Positions 18,213 to 25,714 of a stretch of 64,000 nucleotides of DNA are shown here, one piece after another. The notes beneath the pieces were generated by a model that made no database searches, was not told the origin of the DNA, and worked only from the letters and a program-made list of their open reading frames with translations. The position numbers and the translations under genes are program-made. The stretch's first letter is position 1. Each line of letters starts with the position of its first letter. Origin of the DNA: Paenibacillus lupini (lineage in GTDB: Bacteria; Bacillota; Bacilli; Paenibacillales; Paenibacillaceae); NCBI RefSeq assembly GCF_011761355.1, contig NZ_JAASRW010000008.1:119504-183503 (forward strand), given 5' to 3'.

Positions 18213-18543
18213 AAATTTTCCTCCCCTGATGTAAACCCTGTCTTTTTATACTGTAATAATTTGACATTACATAATTAAACAATTTGAAAAATCATGCGTT
18301 TTACTGAATAATTATCAGTGAACGTTTGTTCATTCTGCATTGTTTACATATGTTCACGCCCAATTAGCACAATATTAATGTTAATTTAATATACCGTAGA
18401 TAAATATACAATATTTATTTATGTTTTGTCACGCCCCAGAAATTACATTTCGATAATTATCGAATATTGACGATTCATGTAGAAGCGTAATACCTGCTTC
18501 CTATAGGATGCTGCAATCGCAAAGGGTTAATTCACCATAAAAA
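18213..18543. other. AT-rich leader and control region of the opp operon
   Basis: This stretch between oppA and the glyA terminator has no coding ORF. It is strongly AT-rich and contains a 5-4-5 inverted repeat TGAACGTTTGTTCA at 18319-18332, a candidate operator. No promoter pair stands out with good spacing, so I do not place one. GGGGAGG close to the ATG is the oppA ribosome-binding site. Confidence 0.45.
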
Positions 18544-18587
18544 AAAGACTGCCCTTCAGGTCAAGGATGACCTGAAGGGCAGTCTTT
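18544..18587 (-). terminator. Strong terminator of the rpiB-ywlG-glyA operon
   Basis: A perfect 20-bp stem (18544-18563 with 18568-18587) with a 4-nt loop, followed by a T run on the minus strand just after the glyA stop. Confidence 0.92.
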
Positions 18588-18603
18588 GAAGAAACAAATA
18601 AAA

Positions 18604-19857
18604 TTAGTATTTCATGTTCGGGTAAAGCGGGTATTGTGCTGTTAAATCACGAACCATGCCAGTCGCTTTCGCCAGTACGGCTTCGTCATTAGGATTTTTC
18701 AGCGTCATCGCGATCACTTCGCCTATGACTTTCATTGCTTTCTCATCCATGCCGCGGGAAGTTGCAGCTGGAGTACCAAGACGGATACCGCTTGTAATGA
18801 ACGGGCTTGTTGGATCAAATGGAATTGCGTTCTTGTTCGCTGTAATACCGATCGAATCAAGCACATGCTCAGCAGCTTTACCTGTGATGTTAAGGCTGCG
18901 AGTATCAACCAGCATCAAGTGGTTGTCAGTACCGCCGGATACGATGTTGATGCCTTCTGAGATCAGCGTCTCGGACAATACTTTTGCGTTGTTAATAACT
19001 TGTTGTGCATATTCTTTCCACGACGGTTGAAGAACTTCTCCGAATGCAACAGCTTTAGCTGCAATAACATGCATCAGAGGGCCGCCTTGCGAACCAGGGA
19101 ATACCGCTTTATCGATTGCTGCTGCCCAAGGTTGACGACACAGAATCATACCGCCGCGAGGACCGCGAAGCGTTTTGTGTGTTGTTGTTGTTACAAAGTG
19201 TGCGTGAGGCACTGGGCTTGGGTGCAGACCAGCTGCCACAAGACCTGCGATATGCGCCATATCAACCATGAACAATGCGCCTACGTCTTCAGCGATTTTG
19301 CCCATTTTCTCGAAGTCGATTGTACGAGGGTATGCACTCGCGCCAGCTACAATCAGGCGAGGACGGTGTTTGAATGCCGCTTTACGCACTTCCTCATAGT
19401 TGATTGTAAAAGTTTCTTCGTCTACGCCATAAGCTACAAAGTTGTACAAAAGACCAGATGCATTAACCGGGCTGCCGTGCGTCAAGTGACCGCCATGTGC
19501 CAGGTTCATACCAAGTACCGTATCGCCAGGCTTCAAAACAGCAAGGTATACCGCCATGTTTGCTTGTGCACCGGAGTGTGGTTGTACGTTTGCATGCTCA
19601 GCACCGAAAATTTCTTTTGCACGATCACGTGCGATATCTTCCACAATGTCAACATGCTCGCAGCCGCCGTAGAAGCGTTTGCCTGGGTAGCCTTCTGCAT
19701 ATTTATTCGTCAATACCGAACCCAATGCTTCGATCACCGCTTCGCTAACGATGTTCTCGGATGCGATCAGCTCGATGTTATCGCGTTGGCGTTGCAGTTC
19801 AAGGCCCATTGCCTTTAATACTTCAGGATCTTGGTTACGTAAGTTTTCCATTGTCAT
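18604..19857 (-). CDS. glyA: Serine hydroxymethyltransferase
   Basis: A PLP enzyme that converts serine and tetrahydrofolate to glycine and 5,10-methylene-THF, the main one-carbon source for purines and thymidylate. The PLP lysine is K228 in TTTTHKTLRGPRGG; ASENIVSEAV and GYPGKRFYGGCEHVD are further signatures. It is 417 residues. The ATG at 19857 has GGGAGGC upstream; an ATG two codons in is the alternative. Third gene of an operon headed by a ZTP riboswitch, which fits its one-carbon role. Confidence 0.98.
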   Translation of the reverse strand: MTMENLRNQDPEVLKAMGLELQRQRDNIELIASENIVSEAVIEALGSVLTNKYAEGYPGKRFYGGCEHVDIVEDIARDRAKEIFGAEHANVQPHSGAQANMAVYLAVLKPGDTVLGMNLAHGGHLTHGSPVNASGLLYNFVAYGVDEETFTINYEEVRKAAFKHRPRLIVAGASAYPRTIDFEKMGKIAEDVGALFMVDMAHIAGLVAAGLHPSPVPHAHFVTTTTHKTLRGPRGGMILCRQPWAAAIDKAVFPGSQGGPLMHVIAAKAVAFGEVLQPSWKEYAQQVINNAKVLSETLISEGINIVSGGTDNHLMLVDTRSLNITGKAAEHVLDSIGITANKNAIPFDPTSPFITSGIRLGTPAATSRGMDEKAMKVIGEVIAMTLKNPNDEAVLAKATGMVRDLTAQYPLYPNMKY

Positions 19858-19881
19858 TGTGAAAAGCCTCCCAAATTAAAA

Positions 19882-20484
19882 TTAATCACATGATCCCGAC
19901 GTCTGCTCTGACGCCAGGCCGCTCTCTTCCAAAGTGTACACTGCACGGGTTCCGCCAATGAGCTTAGGCCTTGTAAAAGCCATCGTCACATGAGCTGCAC
20001 CAATCGACCTGATCGAAGGTCTAACTGGCACGGCAACCCGGCGGAGATGCATGCCGATGAAGGTATCACCGATATCGATACCGGCATGTGCTTCCACCGT
20101 TTCAACAAGGCAGGCTTCCGGCAAATGCCGGTAAGCATACGCGGCCATCGAACCGCCCGCTTTCGGAACAGGTATCGCTGCAACCTCGTCCAGACCAAAT
20201 TTGTCTGCAGCCTCACGAGAGAGAACAAGTGCCCGATTCAAATGCTCACAGCATTGGTAAACAGGATAAAATCCAATCTCGCTCCGTACCGCTTCAACTC
20301 CCGCATAAATCTGTGCGGCCGTCTCCAGCGTTCCGGATGTGCCGATACGGTGGCCCAGCACTTCACTTGTACTGGTGCCGATAACAAGCAGTTGTCCGGC
20401 CTTCAGCCCTCCGGCTGAAACAAGTTCCCGAACAATCGTCTCCACATCACTTGCAATTGAAGCTAATTCCTCGTGATTGCTCAT
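19882..20484 (-). CDS. ywlG: UPF0340/TIGR01440 family protein YwlG
   Basis: A conserved Firmicutes protein of unknown biochemical role. It is 200 residues, without a membrane segment or signal. Recognisable family stretches are VIGTSTSEVLGHRIGTSGT, QCCEHLNRALVLSREAADKF and DTFIGMHLRRVAVPVR. It lies between rpiB and glyA with gaps of 31 and 24 bp, the same neighbours as in B. subtilis, so it is probably linked with one-carbon or pentose metabolism. That link is inference only. Confidence 0.9.
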   Translation of the reverse strand: MSNHEELASIASDVETIVRELVSAGGLKAGQLLVIGTSTSEVLGHRIGTSGTLETAAQIYAGVEAVRSEIGFYPVYQCCEHLNRALVLSREAADKFGLDEVAAIPVPKAGGSMAAYAYRHLPEACLVETVEAHAGIDIGDTFIGMHLRRVAVPVRPSIRSIGAAHVTMAFTRPKLIGGTRAVYTLEESGLASEQTSGSCD

Positions 20485-20515
20485 GCTGCACCGCTCCTTC
20501 TATATCGTATCGATC

Positions 20516-20974
20516 TTAAGGATGCACAGTATATTGCTGTTCGATTTGCTTTACTTTCTGAACACGTCCTGCATGACGCTCACCATTCGAGAATGGCGTT
20601 TCCAGCCAGATGCGGACAATTTCCTGTGCTAAGCCCGGGCCGATAATGCGTTCGCCCATAGCAAGTACATTCGTATCATTATGCTCGCGAGTTGCCTGCG
20701 CTGAGAACATGTCATGCACCAAAGCGCATCGAATACCCGGCACTTTATTAGCCGCAATCGACATGCCAATGCCTGTACCGCAAATAAGAATGCCGCGGTC
20801 AGCCTGACCACTTGCTACTTTATCTGCTACCGGCAGTGCATAATCGGGATAATCCACAGATTGATTGCAGTCACAGCCCAAATCTTCAATCTCATGTCCT
20901 TGCGATAAAAGGAACGGAACGATTTCATCTTTCAACCGGTAACCCGCATGATCTGCACCAATTGCAATTTTCAA
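20516..20974 (-). CDS. rpiB: Ribose-5-phosphate isomerase B
   Basis: Interconverts ribulose-5-phosphate and ribose-5-phosphate, the precursor of PRPP. The N-terminal ADHAGYRLKD, the catalytic Cys65 in ILICGTGIGMSIAANK, and REHNDTNVLAMGERIIG are all present. It is 152 residues. The start is a TTG at 20974 with AGGAGGG seven bases upstream. First gene behind the ZTP riboswitch, an unusual first target, though ribose-5-phosphate feeds purine synthesis. Confidence 0.96.
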   Translation of the reverse strand: MKIAIGADHAGYRLKDEIVPFLLSQGHEIEDLGCDCNQSVDYPDYALPVADKVASGQADRGILICGTGIGMSIAANKVPGIRCALVHDMFSAQATREHNDTNVLAMGERIIGPGLAQEIVRIWLETPFSNGERHAGRVQKVKQIEQQYTVHP

Positions 20975-21072
20975 CGTAAACCCTCCTGTTATTTTGCAGC
21001 GTCGTTAGCAAAATAAGTATCTGTTTGTCGAATCATACGGACTTATTATACCTAAATTCCGTAGAAAAGACG

Positions 21073-21183
21073 AAAAAAAGAGCATGACATGCTCAATAGC
21101 ATGCTGCTCTTTGCCCAGGCGACCGGCCGTATGTTCCGATGCTCCACCGTGGTTACCCACTTCCGTCGCCAGTTACATCGGAA
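21073..21183 (-). promoter_or_regulatory. ZTP (pfl) riboswitch with terminator
   Basis: The minus strand carries the core of the ZTP/ZMP aptamer: a P1 stem CCGATG/CATCGG (21178-21183 region) enclosing AACTGGCG and a GTGGGTAACCAC hairpin followed by GGTGGAGC, then a linker and the conserved 3' domain ending GTCGCCTGGGC (to 21114). These match the known pfl motif. It is followed at once by a hairpin (21073-21112, AAAGAGCA ... TGCTCTTT) and seven T, a transcription terminator. ZTP signals lack of 10-formyl-THF; binding would let transcription enter rpiB-ywlG-glyA. Confidence 0.88.
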
Positions 21184-21201
21184 ACCGTCTTTGTTACCTC
21201 C

Positions 21202-21230
21202 ATGATAGCCGATTCATCGTTATAAATCAA
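21202..21230 (-). promoter_or_regulatory. Sigma-A promoter of the ZTP riboswitch operon
   Basis: TTGATT (21225-21230), 17-bp spacer, TATCAT (21202-21207) on the minus strand, placing the transcript start about 15 bases before the aptamer. Confidence 0.7.
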
Positions 21231-21272
21231 TCGCTTAAATGGCTAAATTCAGCCTAATTTCAGCATGGAATT

Positions 21273-21851
21273 TCATCCCTTTTTGAGCATCCTCAGCAAG
21301 GTTTTCAAACTCACTTCAATCTCTGAAGCACAGCTTTCATACATGCTAAGTGTACCGCCAAAAGGATCGGCAATATCAAAGCTTGGAATGCGGCGTTCAA
21401 GCTCAAGGAGCCGTGTCCGCTCTGCAGTCGACAGCTGCTGACCCAGCACCTGCTTCATATGCATCTCAGTATACAGACGCTCTAACTCCTCAATATCCGC
21501 CTGTACATCCGTATCTTGATTGACGTATTCCTTAAGCGTATAGGCTTTATCCACCGCCTCAGGAAACCAATTAATCAGATTTCGTTTATGCCCCGATGTC
21601 ATGGTCAGAATCAAGTCTGCCCAAGCAACAATTTCACCGCTAAGCGCTCGTGAAGAACCTTGAGGTTCAACGGCTTTGCCTCGCAGCGTTGTAGCCGCAT
21701 GAGCCGAGATCGGCAGCCCGTCAATTGTTGACACCCCCGCTGAACGAACCTCAAGCGGAACGCCCTGCTGCTTTGCCATCGCTCTCAGCATAGCTTCAGC
21801 CATCGGGGATCGGCATGTATTGCCGGTACAAACAAACAAGATGCGTGTCAT
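21273..21851 (-). CDS. ywlE: Protein-arginine phosphatase (low-molecular-weight PTP family)
   Basis: Removes phosphate from phosphoarginine on proteins tagged by the McsB kinase, or from tyrosine. The active-site loop CTGNTCRS (Cys8 to Ser15) has the threonine seen in B. subtilis YwlE, where it favours phosphoarginine; the catalytic Asp is in FDIADPFGG. It is 192 residues against about 150 in B. subtilis; the extra length is a charged helical insert around residues 105-150. The ATG at 21851 is the first codon of the motif-bearing frame. Confidence 0.9.
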   Translation of the reverse strand: MTRILFVCTGNTCRSPMAEAMLRAMAKQQGVPLEVRSAGVSTIDGLPISAHAATTLRGKAVEPQGSSRALSGEIVAWADLILTMTSGHKRNLINWFPEAVDKAYTLKEYVNQDTDVQADIEELERLYTEMHMKQVLGQQLSTAERTRLLELERRIPSFDIADPFGGTLSMYESCASEIEVSLKTLLRMLKKG

Positions 21852-21890
21852 GCTGCATTCCCCTTTCTGTGCGGCTAATCTGTCTTATTT

Positions 21891-22451
21891 TTAAAGTATG
21901 AATAAAAGTCCAAATATTAATAAAATCGCCCCGCCAAGCGCTTCACCATACCCTCCGAGGTTTTGGCTCACCCTGCGCCCAAGCAGGAGGCCACACACGG
22001 ACATTAATCCGCCGAAAAAACCAAATAGCAGTACAGTCAGCACGATATCTGCTGCAAACATACCAAGTGTTACGCCAACAGAAAAGGAATCGATACTAAC
22101 GCTAAACGCGAATAAAAACGTTCCAATCGAGGAACGGTAGTCGATCGATTGAACAGCCTCTCCCCTAAGCGCACTGTAAATCATATGCCCGCCCAAAAGC
22201 AGCAGCAGCACTCCTGCCGCCATTGTAGCCACATCGCCAAGCAGACCACTGACGAAATGCCCGGCGTACATCCCTGCCAGCGGCATGATGACATGGAACA
22301 GTGCAATGATCGCACTTAGCCGCAGCACATCACGAAGACGAATCCCTTTAAGTCCAATTCCAATCCCTAACGAAAATGCATCCATGCCTAGCGCAACCGC
22401 CATTATGAGCAGTGTCGCGAATTGTCCAGCATGTAAAGTTGCATCTGTCAC
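21891..22451 (-). CDS. mntP: Manganese efflux pump MntP
   Basis: A six-helix membrane exporter of Mn2+. The two conserved acidic motifs are present: ALGMDAFSLGIGIG in the first helix and SVSIDSFSVGVTLG in the fourth. I place the start at the GTG at 22451 (VTDATLHAGQF, 186 residues) because it matches the length of B. subtilis MntP and has GGGGGCG upstream; the frame is open further to a TTG at 22508, which would add a Cys/His-rich 19-residue extension. It lies between ywlC and ywlE as in B. subtilis. Confidence 0.92.
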   Translation of the reverse strand: MTDATLHAGQFATLLIMAVALGMDAFSLGIGIGLKGIRLRDVLRLSAIIALFHVIMPLAGMYAGHFVSGLLGDVATMAAGVLLLLLGGHMIYSALRGEAVQSIDYRSSIGTFLFAFSVSIDSFSVGVTLGMFAADIVLTVLLFGFFGGLMSVCGLLLGRRVSQNLGGYGEALGGAILLIFGLLFIL

Positions 22452-22518
22452 GCTATCGCCCCCATGTCCACATCCATTCTTAACCAAGATATGCGGACAA
22501 GGGGACAAACATACTACT

Positions 22519-23589
22519 CTATAACCGGACGATTTGATGCCCTGCAGCTTTCGCCAGACGGTTCATAAGAGCAAGTCCAATCCCTTCCTCTGAGCAGCCT
22601 TCCGCCCAAATACGCTGTACACCTTCAGCATCAAATCGGCGAAGTGCTGCATAAAGCCGGTGCGCTGCCTGTTCCAAATGCTGCTCGCTTCCGTAGGTTA
22701 ACACGAGATCGGCATCAAAGGAGGCTGTTCTTTCATCGAAAGTAAGGACACCTGTTTTGAGTTCTGTTGCTCTTGTTCCATTCACTTGCTCCTGAATGTA
22801 ACGTACTGCTTCGGCTCGATCACCCTGAACGATCACGAGATCACCCTGCGGAGCATAATGCGTATATTTCATACCTGGCGACCGCGGCGCTTCGGTCACT
22901 TCGGAAGTGGTGGGAGCCGGCGCATCGATGCGGGCCTCTGGTGCCGCATTCTGCAATTGTTCTGCGGTGATGCCGCCTGGACGAAGGACACGAATCGTAT
23001 TCGAATCCGGCAGCTCAATTACCGTTGATTCCAGTCCAACACCCGTTGCTCCGCCGTCTACAACTCCGCTTATTTTACCGCCAAGATCCTCCAGTACATG
23101 CTCTGCAAGTGTAGGACTTGGGCGGCCTGAACGGTTGGCACTTGGTGCGGCCACCGGACAGCCAGACTGCTGTATGAGCGCAAGAGCTGCCGGATGATCC
23201 GGCATTCGTACACCAACAGTGGAAAGCCCTGCTGTAACTAGAGGTGACACCGCTTCAGGATGCACCGGCAGCACGAGCGTCAGAGGCCCGGGCCACAGCT
23301 GCTTCATCAGTCTTCCGGCAAGCTCTGGATAAGGGAGTACCAGTTCATCTAGCTGCCGTTCGTCGGCAATATGCACGATAAGCGGGTTATCCGAAGGGCG
23401 TCCCTTCGCTTTGAAAATGGACTCTACCGCTTTCGTATTACGTGCATCGGCCCCAAGGCCGTATACCGTTTCCGTCGGAAAAGCAACCAATTCGCCTGCG
23501 CGCAGAAGGGCCGCTGCTTCCTCTAATTGCTCGGCCAGCATCTCCGGATTACTCCCGTCCATGACCTGCCAAACCTTTGTAGTCGTCAT
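22519..23589 (-). CDS. ywlC: Threonylcarbamoyl-AMP synthase (Sua5/YwlC)
   Basis: Makes threonylcarbamoyl-AMP from threonine, bicarbonate and ATP for the t6A37 modification of tRNAs. The YrdC domain (to about residue 215) has FPTETVYGLGADA, KGRPSDNPLIVHI and PSANRSGRPSPT; a linker with SPGMKYTHYAP leads into the C-terminal Sua5 domain. It is 356 residues, the Sua5 (long) form. The ATG at 23589 follows GAAGGATAGAG. Confidence 0.95.
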   Translation of the reverse strand: MTTTKVWQVMDGSNPEMLAEQLEEAAALLRAGELVAFPTETVYGLGADARNTKAVESIFKAKGRPSDNPLIVHIADERQLDELVLPYPELAGRLMKQLWPGPLTLVLPVHPEAVSPLVTAGLSTVGVRMPDHPAALALIQQSGCPVAAPSANRSGRPSPTLAEHVLEDLGGKISGVVDGGATGVGLESTVIELPDSNTIRVLRPGGITAEQLQNAAPEARIDAPAPTTSEVTEAPRSPGMKYTHYAPQGDLVIVQGDRAEAVRYIQEQVNGTRATELKTGVLTFDERTASFDADLVLTYGSEQHLEQAAHRLYAALRRFDAEGVQRIWAEGCSEEGIGLALMNRLAKAAGHQIVRL

Positions 23590-23668
23590 CTCTATCCTTC
23601 AATCCCTGCTATTAAAGTTCATCTACTGCCCCCATTATAGCATATGCCTTCTAAATTGCAGAGCAGCA

Positions 23669-23704
23669 GCCCTCCATCAGCGCTTGCATGCATAAGTGGA
23701 GGGC
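23669..23704 (-). terminator. Possible terminator after spoIIR
   Basis: GCCCTCCA (23669-23676) pairs with TGGAGGGC (23697-23704) after the spoIIR stop. No T run follows, so it may be a processing hairpin. Confidence 0.4.
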
Positions 23705-23718
23705 CGCCATTTTGCGAA

Positions 23719-24471
23719 TTATGAGAACAGGCTTTTCAGCCAATGAATGAACTGTTGAATCATTTCCCACAGGAAGAACTTTGCTTCAGGTGCTTCGCCT
23801 TGGCCTTGGTCATCCTTTGCTTGCTGCACGGAAACTTCGGCTTTGCTGTCAGCTGCTTTTTCAACTTTCCCATTGTTGTCTTGCTTTTGATCAGCTGAAG
23901 CGGTTTTAACAGTCTCTGCTTTCGCAGCGTCGGCATCCGGATCAGCGGCTGCAGCTTCACCTGTTGCTGCGTCGATGAAGCAAAGCGGCGGGAACAATAC
24001 ACACCACCAGTTTTGGCCTTGACCTTCACCAAGTGTAATCAGAAGAGCTTCATAGTTGCCTGCAGGGTATACCTCATTGCTGTACATTTTGGTAGGGAAC
24101 GGAACCATGCCAAGCTCTGCATGATACGAGTAATCAAACCCGCGGCTTGTCAGAACTTCAGCAACAATCTCCTCAATTTCACCCATATGATCATGCACCG
24201 TTTGGCGCGCTTGTTCAATTGTTTGTGGACCTGTCACCCAGCTGTCCATCGCTTTAACAACAGCATCACGAACAACACGTTTCACCGCTTGATCAGCAGG
24301 TGCGTCCGAATTAGCGAGAATACGAAGACGAATGGATTCTTGCGGAATAAGAGTATCTACCACCGCTGCATCTGTACGTTGCTGCTCCCAGCTCATTACC
24401 AGAACAAATAATACAATAATCAACAAACCATAAGATTTACGGAAATAAAATAGGGAATTAGTGCGGTTCAT
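23719..24471 (-). CDS. spoIIR: Stage II sporulation protein R
   Basis: A signal protein made in the forespore and secreted toward the mother cell, where it triggers SpoIIGA to process pro-sigma-E. It has an N-terminal membrane or signal helix (around residues 13-29), then the conserved core QESIRLRILANSDAPADQAV, VKRVVRDAVVKAM and NWWCVLFPPLCFIDAATGEA. After residue 175 an Ala/Asp/Lys-rich linker leads to a short amphipathic tail (QQFIHWLKSLFS). The ATG at 24471 is chosen over a TTG three codons earlier because AGGAG is well spaced. A sigma-F promoter lies upstream. Confidence 0.95.
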   Translation of the reverse strand: MNRTNSLFYFRKSYGLLIIVLFVLVMSWEQQRTDAAVVDTLIPQESIRLRILANSDAPADQAVKRVVRDAVVKAMDSWVTGPQTIEQARQTVHDHMGEIEEIVAEVLTSRGFDYSYHAELGMVPFPTKMYSNEVYPAGNYEALLITLGEGQGQNWWCVLFPPLCFIDAATGEAAAADPDADAAKAETVKTASADQKQDNNGKVEKAADSKAEVSVQQAKDDQGQGEAPEAKFFLWEMIQQFIHWLKSLFS

Positions 24472-24539
24472 ATGACACAAGCTCCTCTCGATGGCACCCG
24501 TCAGTGCCTCAGCTTGCGTTCCGGAACGTATCTATCCGT

Positions 24540-24569
24540 CATTATGTCCGGGATCTCCACTCTATAAAC
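24540..24569 (-). promoter_or_regulatory. Sigma-F promoter of spoIIR
   Basis: On the minus strand GTTTA (24565-24569), a 15-bp spacer, then GGACATAATG (24540-24549). This fits the sigma-F consensus GYWTA-N15-GGNNANAHTR at every defined position. It is about 70 bp before the spoIIR ATG. spoIIR is known to be sigma-F dependent in B. subtilis. Confidence 0.82.
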
Positions 24570-24640
24570 CTAGCAGCGAAAATGAAAATGATAGAGTTTG
24601 TTTTCATGAATGGGAGGGGCGGGAATGCACGAGGGATGCG

Positions 24641-25390
24641 GACGAGTTAAGGTCCCTGAGGGATTTTAACTGTGTGAGATGAGTAGCTAGGTTGGCTTTT
24701 TAGGTCCCTGGGGGACCTTAACTTTACGGCGATGGCATGGTGGGGTGGCGATTTGGGCGGGGGCGGACGAGTTAAGGTCCCTGAGGGGCCTTAATTATGC
24801 GAAATGAGTAGCTAGTTTGGTCTTTAAGGTCCTTGGGGGACCTTAACTTTACGGCGATGGCATGGTGGGGTGGCGATTCGGGCGGGGGCGGACGAGTTAA
24901 GGTCCCTGAGGGATTTTAACTGTGTGAGATGAGTAGCTAGTTTGGCCTTTAAGGGCCCTGGGGGACCTTAACTTTACGGCGATGGCATGGTGGGGCGGCG
25001 ATTTGGGCGGGGGCGGACGAGTTAAGGTCCCTGAGGGGCCTTAATTATGCGAAATGAGTAGCTAGTTTGGATTTTAAGGTCCCTGGGGGACCTTAACTTT
25101 GCGGCGATGGCATGGTGGGGTGGCGATTCGGGCTGGGACGGACGAGTTAAAGTCCCTGAGGGGCCATAACTATGTAAAATGAGTAGCTAGTTTGGATTTT
25201 AAGGTCCTTGGGGGACCTTAACTTTGCGGCGATGGCATGGTGGGGTAGCGATTCGGGCTGGGGCGGACGAGATAAGGTCCCTGTGGGATTTTAATTGTGT
25301 GAGATGAGTAGCTAGTTTGGCCTTTAAGGGCCCTGGGGGACCTTAACTTTGCGGCGATGGCATGAGGTGGCGGGAGTCCGGGCTACGGCG
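24641..25390. repeat. Six tandem copies of a 125-bp palindrome-bearing repeat
   Basis: GACGAGTTAAGG or a close variant begins at 24641, 24766, 24891, 25016, 25141 and 25266, exactly 125 bp apart. Each unit carries two hairpins about 55-60 bp apart: TTAAGGTCCC-TGA-GGG... and TTAAGGTCCC-TGG-GGGACCTTAA. Units 1, 3 and 6 share one variant of the first hairpin and units 2, 4 and 5 another, so a 250-bp dimer was probably duplicated. The unit length is not a multiple of three and no ORF is supported. The array sits between the prmC terminator and the spoIIR promoter. Confidence 0.93.
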
Positions 25391-25612
25391 AGGTTAGTTT
25401 CCGAGTAGATAAGACCCTCGCAGGGTCTTATTGGAGCTATTTCAAGAGCAAACCGGTGCAATAAAGCCCTCTGGGGGTCTTATTTGCAACAGTGGCCAGG
25501 GATTCGGACGGATATTCAGGATGTAAGGCAGAATAAGACCCTCTCAGGGTCTTATTGGATGTCATATAAGACCAAGCTGGCGCAATAAGACCTTCGGAGG
25601 GTCTTATTTGCT
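25391..25612. repeat. Two diverged 124-bp units with AATAAGACCC hairpins
   Basis: This continues the array with the same architecture but a different hairpin sequence. ATAAGACCCT-AGGGTCTTAT hairpins begin at 25409 and 25533 (124 bp apart), and GCAATAA...TTATTTGC hairpins at 25458 and 25582 (124 bp apart). Spacing within and between units is close to the neighbouring six, suggesting common origin. Confidence 0.85.
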
Positions 25613-25653
25613 ACAACGGTCAAAGGTTGGTCAGAGCAATGACTGAAAACAAA

Positions 25654-25696
25654 AAACACGCTGTCCCTCGTCAATGAGACGAGGGACAGCGTGTTT
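25654..25696 (-). terminator. Strong terminator of the prfA-prmC operon
   Basis: A perfect 19-bp stem (25654-25672 with 25678-25696) with a 5-nt loop; the minus strand continues with TTTTTGTTTTC. Confidence 0.88.
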
Positions 25697-25714
25697 GATT
25701 AATAAGCGGGCTGA

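Noticed and set aside
16737..18278. Plus-strand reading frame of 513 codons
   Set aside because: It is antisense to oppA, which has a clear lipobox and family motifs.
24641..25612. CRISPR array
   Set aside because: The units are near-identical across their whole 125 bp, with no unique spacers, and there are no cas genes.
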